Shown in pieces: positions 25,808 to 32,742 of a DNA stretch of 64,000 nucleotides (positions are counted from its first letter, which is position 1; the number at the start of each line of letters is the position of its first letter). The notes below the pieces were generated by a model. The model had not been told where the DNA came from. It did no database searches and saw only the letters and a list, made by a program, of their open reading frames with translations. Made by a program: the position numbers and the translations under genes. Source of the DNA: Prado023 sp963714995 (GTDB taxonomy: Bacteria > Actinomycetota > Actinomycetes > S36-B12 > CAIYMF01); assembly GCA_963714995.1 (NCBI GenBank), contig CAVQQP010000019.1, positions 310,001 to 374,000 of the forward strand. The letters run 5' to 3'.

Positions 25808-25825
25808 TATGCCCCCGGGGGTATA
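25808..25825. promoter_or_regulatory. CsoR/CstR-type operator upstream of the DCC-family gene
   Basis: The sequence TATGCCCCCGGGGGTATA is a near-perfect dyad (TAT-n-CCCCC-GGGGG-n-ATA), the C/G-tract architecture recognised by CsoR-family repressors (copper or persulfide sensing). It lies 8 bp upstream of the ATG at 25834 and is divergent to the sulfur operon. No CsoR-family gene is in the window. Confidence 0.6.
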
Positions 25826-25833
25826 GTTGATCC

Positions 25834-26229
25834 ATGACTGAGATGCGAACCCCCCTCTGGCTCTTCGACGGTGACTGCGGCCCCTGCGACCGAGCTGCGG
25901 CGAAGATCCGGACCCGGGTCGCCCCGCCGGCCGACGTACGCCCCTACCAGTCGGCGGATCTCGACGCCCTCGGCATCGGGCAGGCCGAGGTCCTCCGTGG
26001 CCCCGTTCTCGTCCGGACCGACGGCAGCCACGTGGTCGGCCCGCAGTCCGTCGCCGAGCTGCTGCGGATGTCCCGGCCGCCGTTCCGGCTGGCCGGCGCG
26101 CTCATGCTCGCCCCCGGGGTCCGCCACGCACTCGCGGTCATCGGGCCGCACATGTACCAGCGCCGGTACCACCTGCCCGGGGCCACGGCCGCCTGCCGGA
26201 CCCCCGAACCCGTGCACACGGCGGGCTAG
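25834..26229 (+). CDS. DCC-family thiol-disulfide oxidoreductase-like protein (DUF393)
   Basis: 131 residues from ATG 25834. The defining N-terminal LWLFDGDCGPCDRAA places a C-x-x-C pair at Cys15 and Cys18 in the DxxCxxC arrangement of the DUF393/DCC family, which has a thioredoxin-like fold. The rest (PYQSADLDALG, VRTDGSHVVGPQSVAELL) matches the family's length and pattern. A CsoR-type operator directly precedes it, so it is probably induced by copper or reactive sulfur. Its substrate is unknown. Confidence 0.8.
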   Translation: MTEMRTPLWLFDGDCGPCDRAAAKIRTRVAPPADVRPYQSADLDALGIGQAEVLRGPVLVRTDGSHVVGPQSVAELLRMSRPPFRLAGALMLAPGVRHALAVIGPHMYQRRYHLPGATAACRTPEPVHTAG

Positions 26230-26457
26230 CGCGGGGGGTTCGGCCGCCGGCGCAGGTCGGACTGCAGGGTGTTGATCGCCGCCAGCGCGGAGGCCCGGAC
26301 TGCCCCGAGGGCGTTCATGCGGGTGGCCCGGTCCGGGAGTCCGGACCTGGCCGCCGCCGGTGGTGCTGGTGCACAGTTGTTCGCGGCCGATCCGGGTGTC
26401 GAAGCACCCCATGAGCAGGTGCTTGCCGTCGGGTGACCACATGTCGACACAGCCCAT
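26226..26457 (-). pseudogene. Possible fragment of a TolB/WD40-like beta-propeller gene
   Basis: On the minus strand from 26457 the frame reads MWSPDGKHLLMGCFD, resembling a TolB-like propeller blade, for about 36 codons. It then loses sense, and a different frame carries a short helix-like end (NALGAVRASALAAINTLQSDL). The remains are too short to be a working gene and may be coincidence. Confidence 0.2.
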
Positions 26458-26466
26458 CTCGGTGAG

Positions 26467-26484
26467 TAAGGTTAGCCTTTCCTA
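26467..26484. promoter_or_regulatory. DtxR/IdeR-type iron box
   Basis: TAAGGTTAGCCTTTCCTA matches the 19-bp DtxR/IdeR consensus (TTAGGTTAGSCTAACCTAA) at most positions, including the invariant GGTTAG-CCT core. It is 22 bp upstream of the small gene at 26506, so iron-dependent repression of that gene is expected. Confidence 0.65.
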
Positions 26485-26505
26485 CTACTAGAGCCGAGAT
26501 GTGCC

Positions 26506-26781
26506 ATGAGTACGCTCCTGATGAAGCACCAAGTCGCCGACTTCGACGCCTGGTTCGCCGGCTTCAACTCCCACGAGGGCCTGCGGACGAGCCACGGGGC
26601 GACCTCCCACCGCGTGTTCCAGGACGGCGACACGGTCGTGGTCTCGGTCGACTTCCCCGATGGGGCAAGCATCGCGGCATTCCGATCCGATCCGGCACTC
26701 GCTGAGGCCATGCAGGAGGCTGGTGTCATCAGCGTCCCCGAGGTCGACATCCTCACGGAAGTGGACACACGCACCTACTGA
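26506..26781 (+). CDS. Small (91-residue) stand-alone alpha/beta-barrel-like protein, probably iron-regulated
   Basis: 91 residues from ATG 26506. The sequence MKHQVADFDAWFAGFNSHE followed by VFQDGDTVVVSVDFPDGASI and FRSDPALAEAMQEAGV resembles small dimeric alpha/beta (cyclase, ABM- or DUF1330-like) proteins. The family could not be fixed. An IdeR-type iron box lies just upstream, raising the possibility of a role in iron starvation, for example haem handling by analogy with small ABM-fold haem oxygenases. The enzyme residues of those families are not visible here. Confidence 0.6.
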   Translation: MSTLLMKHQVADFDAWFAGFNSHEGLRTSHGATSHRVFQDGDTVVVSVDFPDGASIAAFRSDPALAEAMQEAGVISVPEVDILTEVDTRTY

Positions 26782-26825
26782 CCCGAGGCGTACGCGCTGT
26801 GCAGCTTCACATCGCCCGTCACCGT

Positions 26826-27329
26826 TCAGATTCGCAAGGGCAGGGCTGACGGTTCAGGATCGACCTCCGCGTGACCAGGAAGTCCCAGTTGGTCGCGGAC
26901 GAAGCCGATGCTGCGCGCCTCCTCGACGCTGGTCCGTCGGCCCAGGATCGGCCACGCCCGTGCGACCACCTCCGCCAGGTGGATCATCGCCTCCTTGAAG
27001 GCCTGTGCGATCTCGTGCTGTGGCATGTCATCGAGCACGCTCCGCGCCGCAGCGAACACCTCGTAGACGGGCAGCCCGGCAACCACCTGCACATCCAGGC
27101 GGTCCTTGATCTGGCCGGGGTCCCGGGAGATCCGCCCCATGACCTCCCGCACCAGCGCATCGTCGGCACTGCTGGCCCGTGTCCCGATCCCATCGACGAT
27201 CCCCGCGAAGGCCCGGCGCTCGGCGGGGGCAAGCCTGCCGTCGGCGTATGCGACCACGAGGAACACGGCGAAGGGGACAGCAACAAGGACATCCCAGTCC
27301 GAATCACTCAGGGTGCCGTCGTCGGCCAT
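26826..27329 (-). CDS. Uncharacterised protein with TerB-like helical pattern
   Basis: 167 residues from ATG 27329, with GGGAGGGATCAGC upstream. The motif VPFAVFLVVAYADGRLAPAERRAF is typical of the TerB-like all-alpha fold (acidic helical bundle found in tellurite-resistance and other proteins). The remainder is helical with several acidic residues. No domain or enzyme assignment beyond the fold guess. Neighbour of the baeRF-type gene on the same strand, 26 bp apart. Confidence 0.6.
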   Translation of the reverse strand: MADDGTLSDSDWDVLVAVPFAVFLVVAYADGRLAPAERRAFAGIVDGIGTRASSADDALVREVMGRISRDPGQIKDRLDVQVVAGLPVYEVFAAARSVLDDMPQHEIAQAFKEAMIHLAEVVARAWPILGRRTSVEEARSIGFVRDQLGLPGHAEVDPEPSALPLRI

Positions 27330-27355
27330 GCTGATCCCTCCCTGCGTCGCCACGG

Positions 27356-28493
27356 TCACGGGACCAGCGCCGGGACCGGCCCCCGAAGTGCCAGCACGAG
27401 ACGGCCGTGCCGGGCCAGTGCGCCATCAGGAACCGTCACGACCTCGATGCCGCGGGCCAGGGCGGCCTCGATGAGCTCGTCGACTGCGTCGTCCAGGACG
27501 CCGAGCTCTTCGGGATCCTCCACGAGATCGAGGCCGTCCTCGGACAGGCGGGCCGCGGCCTCGTGGGTGTGCTCGACCACGAGCAGGTCCGGGTCGGATC
27601 GGTCGATCGCCTCCCAGGCCGCTGGCAGTCCGGCGACGGCTCGTCCGTGGGCCAGTCTCACGGCCACGGTGTCCAGGGCCGCGGCGGCCCGGTCGCGGAT
27701 GTGCTCGGCGAGCGCGGCCCGCCCAGCCAGTTCGAGGTCGGCCACGGGAGTGTTCCCGTTGCCGGTTCGCACGACGGCGGCGATCCGCCGGACGGGGGCC
27801 AGGCTCAGGTACTCCGCTGCCGTGCGTTCACTGGCGACCAGGACCACGGGAAGCTGGTACTCCTCGATGCGCGCAGCCAGCCTGGAGTCGACGTCGCGGA
27901 GGAAGGCCCGGGTGCGCTCCAGGCGCGCTCGGTCGCTGCTGCCGTTCGGGGCGGACGGTCGCCGGCCCTCGTCCGGGCGGATCATCGGGAAGTCGTGTCC
28001 GAGGATGGGGCGGGTGTAGCGCTGGCCGTAGTGCAGCAGTCGCGCCGCCCGGCCATCGATGACCAGGGTCAGGAAGGCCGGGTCCTCCGCGGCCGAGCGG
28101 ACCAGGTCCCGGGTGGCGAAGGTGGGGTCCAGCACGACCCGGTCGCGGGGGGCGACCCGCAGGTGCAGCAGGTGCGCGCCCTGAGGGCTGGCCAGGATCG
28201 CCAGCCCGCGATCGGTCGGTCCGGTCAGGGCCTGGGCGATCGTGGCGGCCAGCGCTGCCCGGGTCTGGGCGGCGGCCTGAAGGTCCGGCTCCCCGTCCAG
28301 TCGTCGCAGGGCGTCCAGGGTCAAGCCCTGCAACGTGGCGCGATCGCCGGGCAGCATCACCTCGGCCGGGGTCGTCCTCATCAGGATGGACAGGCACATC
28401 GGGATGCCTCTCCGCGGCCAGTCGGGCCACGTCCGCCGCGGTGGGCAACCGTAGCGGGGGCAGGGCTGTGGTCGGGAGATCGAATGGGGACAT
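27356..28493 (-). CDS. baeRF3-type eRF1-like protein, apparent frameshift near the start
   Basis: Start ATG 28493 (MSPFDLPTTALPPLRLPTAA) has GGAGGAGCC upstream. The frame shifts at about 28408-28411; after it the expected continuation GIPMCLSILMRTTPAE and the rest run in the next frame to 27356 (about 378 residues in total). Features: HLLHLRVAPRD, RAARLLHYGQRYTRPIL, LPVVLVASERTAAEYLSL and a C-terminal ERF-like alpha/beta segment (RGIEVVTVPDGALARHGRLV), all as in bacterial baeRF families. Their function is unproved; ribosome-related roles have been suggested. One extra base would explain the break. Confidence 0.65.
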
Positions 28494-28629
28494 GGCTCCT
28501 CCGGCGTCGGGTGCCGGAGGTCTTCCCCAGCCGCCGCAGCGACTCCCAGGGCCGGTCCGATGTCGGATCGGACGTGCTGACGACCGCCGGGTGGGTGGGG
28601 TACTCCCCTCCTTGGTGAAGAACATAACA

Positions 28630-28647
28630 TGCATTGGACATCATGCA
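28630..28647. promoter_or_regulatory. Dyad in the A/T-rich heliorhodopsin upstream region
   Basis: TGCAT (28630-28634) and ATGCA (28643-28647) form a perfect 5-bp dyad across 8 bp. The patch is lower in G+C than anything nearby. This would suit a regulator binding site for the divergent promoters; no regulator gene is adjacent. Confidence 0.3.
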
Positions 28648-28736
28648 AAAGGCGTGGGTCTCGGTTGCCACGGTGTACATCCGAGGTGATTGATGCACTG
28701 CACTTCGTGACTGCGAAGCCTGAAGGAGAGCCGAGC

Positions 28737-28802
28737 GTGCCCACCCCGCCCCTGCCTGCTCTGGGCCACCACGTCCCAGCGGGCAGGGGCACCGGGGGCT
28801 AG
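28737..28802 (+). CDS. Candidate 21-residue leader peptide upstream of the heliorhodopsin
   Basis: GTG 28737 is preceded by GAAGGAGAG (28722-28730) at proper spacing. It encodes 21 residues (VPTPPLPALGHHVPAGRGTGG) and stops at TAG 28800-28802. The next gene starts at GTG 28804, one base later, which would allow translational re-initiation. The ORF coincides with a strong hairpin, so it may be an artefact of that repeat. No homology recognised. Confidence 0.35.
   Translation: MPTPPLPALGHHVPAGRGTGG
28749..28789 (+). promoter_or_regulatory. Stable hairpin in the heliorhodopsin leader
   Basis: CCCCTGCCTGCTCTGGG (28749-28765) pairs with CCCAGCGGGCAGGGG (28775-28789) around the loop CCACCACGT, with one wobble and one small bulge. 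No T-run follows, so it is not a standard terminator. It ends 14 bp before the rhodopsin start and could hide or expose its ribosome-binding region. Confidence 0.5.
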
Positions 28803-28803
28803 C

Positions 28804-29622
28804 GTGTGGCTCATGAACCCCTCACCGGCGCGTACCCCCGCGCAGCCCTCCCCCAGCGGCACCGCACCGGTTGATCCGGGACGCCTGGCCGGACTGCGCC
28901 GGTACAACATCGTCGTGGGCCTGATCCTGCTCGCCCAAGCGGTGGCGGTGGTCGCCCTCGCCAACGACTTCACCCTGCCGGTCACCGCGTCGTACCTCGA
29001 GGGGCCGCCCGGAACCACGCCCGGGGATCCGGTGACGTTGCTCAACACCCCGATCGGGCTGGCGGTCGCCGGGTTCCTGGCCCTGTCCGGCGTGGCACTG
29101 CTGATCGTGGCCACCGTCTGGTCCCGCGGGTACGCCGCGGACCTGGCCCTGCAGCGCAACCGGGCCCGCTGGGTCGAGTACTCGCTGACCTCATCGATGA
29201 TGATCGTGCTCATCGCCCAGATCACCGGACTCACCGACGTCGGCGCCTTGGCGGCGATCTTCGCGGTGAACGCGGCGATGATCCTCTTCGGCTGGCTGCA
29301 AGAGGCCTACGAGCACCCCGGTGGCGCGTTCCTGCCGTTCATCTTCGGGTCCATGACCGGGATCGTCCCGTGGTTGATCATCGCGTTCTTCGTGATCGCC
29401 CCCGGGTCCACCTCCTCGGCCGAACCCCCGGGGTTCGTGTACGGGATCATCGTGTCGCTGTTCCTGTTCTTCAACGTGTTCGCCCTCAACCAGTACCTGC
29501 AGTACAAGCAGGTCGGGCGCTGGGCGGACTACCTCGTTGGCGAGCGCGCGTACATCACCCTGAGCCTGGTGGCCAAGTCCCTGCTGGCCTGGCAGGTCTT
29601 CGCCGGCACCCTCGCCGGCTGA
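28804..29622 (+). CDS. Heliorhodopsin (seven-TM retinal protein)
   Basis: 272 residues from GTG 28804 (ATG 28813 would remove three). Seven hydrophobic segments are present. The family's key features are visible: TM1 YNIVVGLILLAQAV; TM3 NRARWVEYSLTSSMMI with the Schiff-base counterion Glu125; FAVNAAMILFGWLQEAYE; TM6 VYGIIVSLFLFFNVFALNQY; and TM7 LSLVAKSLLAWQVFAG with the retinal lysine Lys258. The Glu-to-Lys distance of 133 residues agrees with about 134 in the founding heliorhodopsin (E107, K241). Heliorhodopsins have the N-terminus inside the cell and are not known to pump ions; a light-sensing or enzyme-regulating role is proposed. No retinal-synthesis gene is in this window. Confidence 0.93.
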   Translation: MWLMNPSPARTPAQPSPSGTAPVDPGRLAGLRRYNIVVGLILLAQAVAVVALANDFTLPVTASYLEGPPGTTPGDPVTLLNTPIGLAVAGFLALSGVALLIVATVWSRGYAADLALQRNRARWVEYSLTSSMMIVLIAQITGLTDVGALAAIFAVNAAMILFGWLQEAYEHPGGAFLPFIFGSMTGIVPWLIIAFFVIAPGSTSSAEPPGFVYGIIVSLFLFFNVFALNQYLQYKQVGRWADYLVGERAYITLSLVAKSLLAWQVFAGTLAG

Positions 29623-29721
29623 CCGCCCCCTCGCACCTCCCGCACCACCGCGAGACGCGTTCGGGCGGCTGGTCAATCGCGGTCCCGTGCGGATTCCAGC
29701 ACCACATCGGACAATTGGGGT

Positions 29722-30244
29722 ATGAACCCGAACTCCACCACGAGTCCGAAGCCGCCACACCCATCGCGTTCCACGCGCACCCTTCGGCTTCGTGTGGCCG
29801 GGGCGGCGGTCGGATCCGTCCTGGTGCTCGGTGGCTGCGGGGCGGCCGAGCGCGCCCAGCAGCAGGTCGAGCAGGCCGTCGACGCCGTCGGGGAGTCCGC
29901 AGCGGCGCAGGCCGAGAGCCTGCTCGACGAAGCAGCTGAGCACCCTGCCGGGCGCGCAGGCGCAGGTCTCGGCGCAGAACCGCGCCGCATTCGCCGAGCT
30001 GCGCACCGACCTCGAGCAGGTCAACGCGCAGGCCCTGGACCTGCTCGCCGCGCCGCAGGACATCAGCGCGGCTGCGCTACAACCGCTGCAGGAGCAACTC
30101 GCCGCATTGCAGGCCTCGGTGCAGCAGCGGGCCGCGGAACTGACCGGCATCTCCGTCGAGGAGCAGCAGGCATGGGCCGACCTGGCCCAATCGGTGCAGG
30201 CCACCGCCGACCAGGTCGGGTTCCTGGCCGGTCTGCTCGGCTGA
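29722..30244 (+). CDS. Lipoprotein, probable coiled-coil; apparent frameshift
   Basis: ATG 29722 gives a basic start, a hydrophobic segment and the lipobox VLVLGGCG (modified Cys about residue 39). The mature N-terminus AERAQQQVEQAVDAVGESAA continues, after a one-base frame change at about 29925-29932, as LSTLPGAQAQVSAQNRAAF...LRTDLEQVNAQALDLL..LQASVQQRAAEL, a helical coiled-coil-like stretch ending in LAGLLG at 30244. Deleting one base in the CGACGAAGC region joins both parts; without that the frame runs on as Arg-rich nonsense. Function unknown. Located right after the heliorhodopsin gene, about 100 bp apart. Confidence 0.6.
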
Positions 30245-30354
30245 CAGCGACCGGGCGCACACCGGTGGGCTTACGCGCGGCATTCAGAGCCGAAACGGCC
30301 CGGTCCCCGCGTCCGGGTTCCGGGCCATTCCTCCCACTGCGTGGGGCCTTTCGC

Positions 30355-30431
<77 letters not shown>

Positions 30432-30689
30432 AACTCCCCTCGCGGGGCCCCGCAAGGATAGCCCAGCAGAGGACCGACCCGAAATCGCACCCCGCGAGCT
30501 GGGTTGCGCGTGCTCTGCCCGACACGGCGTTGCGCTGCGCCTCGGACGGCAGACCGGCGCAGATGCAACGTACGCGTGTCAGGGGGCGCCCCAGGTCGGG
30601 ACCATCGGCCATCCCGCCGCGCGCCCCCACCTCCTAGCGTGGGGTGCAGCGCCGAACGCCGGCGCCGAGCTGCCAGGGAGCAACCACGC

Positions 30690-31166
30690 ATGACACGCAC
30701 AAAGGATGCCGCCACCGAGTTCCTCGCGCAGAAGCGAGTCGCCGTCACCGGGGTCTCGGCCAACCCCAAGGGCCACGGCAGCAATGCCGTCTACGTCCGC
30801 ATGCGAGAACGTGGATACGAGGTGTTCGCCGTCAACCCCAACGAACCGGTCGCGGAGGGGGATCCCACGTACCCGAACCTGGCCTCGATCCCCGGCGGGG
30901 TCGACGCGGTCGTGATCGGGACCCGCCCCGAGCGCGCCGAGGCCACGATGCGCGAGGCCATCGACCTGGGCATCACCCGGGTCTGGATGCACCGGTCCTT
31001 CGGCGCCGGCAGCGTGTCGGAGCCCGCCACTGAGCTGGGTCGGGCGAACGGCGTGACGGTCATCGACGGCGGCTGCCCGCTCATGTACGGGCCCACCTCC
31101 GACGGTGGTCACCGCGTGATGTGCAGGCTGTTCACCCTGTTCGGCAAGGTCCCCAAGGAGGTCTGA
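30690..31166 (+). CDS. CoA-binding domain protein (YccU-like)
   Basis: 158 residues from ATG 30690 with GGGAG upstream. The Rossmann-like CoA-binding pattern is evident: KRVAVTGVSANPKGHGSNAV, GYEVFAVNPNE, DAVVIGTRPERAEATMREAI, RVWMHRSFGAGSVSE, VIDGGCPLMYGP. YccU-type proteins are small, widespread and of uncertain function. The gene is convergent with der; 37 bp between stops contain a weak 6-bp hairpin (31167-31184). Confidence 0.85.
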   Translation: MTRTKDAATEFLAQKRVAVTGVSANPKGHGSNAVYVRMRERGYEVFAVNPNEPVAEGDPTYPNLASIPGGVDAVVIGTRPERAEATMREAIDLGITRVWMHRSFGAGSVSEPATELGRANGVTVIDGGCPLMYGPTSDGGHRVMCRLFTLFGKVPKEV

Positions 31167-31203
31167 GCCGATGCGCTGATCGGCCGCAGCGTCAGCCGCG
31201 ACG

Positions 31204-32742
31204 TCAGCCCTGGCGTCCCGAGCCGCGCTTCTCCCGGATCCGCAGGTTGATCCGGATCGGCGTGCCGACGAAGCCGAACTCCTCGCGCAGGCGCCGCTCC
31301 ACGAAGCGTCGGTAGCCGGCCTCGAGGAAGCCGGTGGTGAACAGGACGAACGTCGGGGGCCGGGTCGCCGCCTGGGTGCCGAAGAGGATGCGCGGCTGCT
31401 TGCCGCCACGCAGCGGGTGCGGGTGCGCAGCCACCAGCTCCTTGAGGAACTGGTTGAGCCGTCCGGTCGACACCCGGGTCTCCCAACCGGCGATGGCCGC
31501 ATCGAGCGCCGGGACGAGCTTGTCCACCGAGCGCCCCGTCAGCGCCGAGACATTGACCCGCGGGGCCCATGCGATCGGGGCCAGGTCGCGCTCGATCTCG
31601 CGCTCGAGGTAGCGGCGGCGCTCCTCGTCGACCAGGTCCCACTTGTTGATCGCCAGCACCAGCGCACGGCCGGCCTCGACCACCATCGACGTGATCCGCA
31701 GGTCCTGCTCGCTCATCGGCTCGCCACCGTCGACGAGCACCACCGCCACCTCGGCCTTCTCGAGTGCGGCGTGCGTGCGCAGGGAGGCGTAGTACTCGTG
31801 CCCGCTGGCCACCCGGACCCGGCGGCGGATGCCGGCGGTGTCGACGAACAGCCACTCGCGGTCGCGCAGGATCACGATCTCGTCGACCGGGTCGACGGTG
31901 GTCCCGGCGACCTCGGAGACGACGGCCCTGTCCTGTCCCGCCAGCTTGTTGAGCAGCGAGGACTTGCCCACGTTCGGCTTGCCGACCAGCGCCACGCGCC
32001 GGGGGCCGGTGTCGTGCGACCGACCGCTGCCCTGCTCGGGCAGGACCTCCAGGACCGCGTCCAGCAGGTCACCGCTGCCCCGCCCGTGCAGTGCCGACAC
32101 CGGGTAGGGCTGCCCGAGGCCGAGCGACCACAGCATCGCCGCGTCGGCCTCGGCACGCTCGTCGTCGACCTTGTTCGCCGCCAGCACCACGGGCTTGCCC
32201 GCGCGCCGCAGGACCTTGATGACCGCCTCCTCGGCGTCCGTGGCCCCGACCGTCGCGTCGACGACGAGGATGACCACGTCGGCGATCGCCACCGCGCGCT
32301 CGGCCTGGTCGGAGATCCGGGCCGCGAGCCCACTGGCGTCCGGATCCCAGCCGCCGGTGTCGAGCAGGACGAAGCGACGCCCCGACCAGTCGGCGTCATA
32401 GGCGACCCGATCGCGCGTCACCCCCGGGATGTCCTGCACGACCGCCTCACGGCGACCGAGGATCCGGTTGACGAGCGTGGACTTGCCGACGTTGGGCCGC
32501 CCGATGATCGCGACCACCGGCAGGGCGTGCCCGCCGGCCTCGGCCAGGTCGTCCTCGTCGAGCTCGACCCCGAACTCCTCGGCAGCCGCCGCGAGTGCCG
32601 CGCGCTCAGCCTCCTCGTCGAACTCCCAGGCGGCCTCGTCGACCACGAAGGTGCCGTCGGCGGCGGTCGGGTCGACGTCGCCGAGCGACACCCACTCCCC
32701 GGATTCGGGGTCGGATGCGTCCTGGCTCGGCGTGTCACTCAT
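31204..32742 (-). CDS. der: Ribosome-associated GTPase Der (EngA)
   Basis: 512 residues from ATG 32742. Two tandem GTPase domains are clear: GRPNVGKS (residues 81-88) with DTGGW and NKVD, and GKPNVGKS with DTAG and NKWD. A KH-like C-terminal domain follows (RVNVSALTGRS and the end FGFVGTPIRINLRIREKRGS). Der is needed for 50S subunit assembly. A roughly 75-residue acidic N-terminal extension, usual in Actinobacteria, precedes the first domain. Its ATG overlaps the cmk stop (ATGA), giving a cmk-der pair. Confidence 0.95.
   Translation of the reverse strand: MSDTPSQDASDPESGEWVSLGDVDPTAADGTFVVDEAAWEFDEEAERAALAAAAEEFGVELDEDDLAEAGGHALPVVAIIGRPNVGKSTLVNRILGRREAVVQDIPGVTRDRVAYDADWSGRRFVLLDTGGWDPDASGLAARISDQAERAVAIADVVILVVDATVGATDAEEAVIKVLRRAGKPVVLAANKVDDERAEADAAMLWSLGLGQPYPVSALHGRGSGDLLDAVLEVLPEQGSGRSHDTGPRRVALVGKPNVGKSSLLNKLAGQDRAVVSEVAGTTVDPVDEIVILRDREWLFVDTAGIRRRVRVASGHEYYASLRTHAALEKAEVAVVLVDGGEPMSEQDLRITSMVVEAGRALVLAINKWDLVDEERRRYLEREIERDLAPIAWAPRVNVSALTGRSVDKLVPALDAAIAGWETRVSTGRLNQFLKELVAAHPHPLRGGKQPRILFGTQAATRPPTFVLFTTGFLEAGYRRFVERRLREEFGFVGTPIRINLRIREKRGSGRQG

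Larger units (their letters stand above)
28494..28803. other. Divergent intergenic region of the heliorhodopsin gene
   Basis: The 310 bp between the baeRF-type gene and the rhodopsin gene contain no large ORF but three elements: a relatively A/T-rich patch (about 28615-28652), a dyad at 28630-28647, and a structured leader with a small ORF (28737-28802). The A/T-rich patch is the most promoter-like sequence seen here, though no clear -35/-10 pair was found. Confidence 0.5.

Noticed and set aside
28804..29622. Assignment to type-1 proton-pumping rhodopsins (actinorhodopsin)
   Set aside because: The TM3 region has WVEYS with a Glu counterion, not the DTD/DTE pump motif, and the TM7 context and short loops follow heliorhodopsin.
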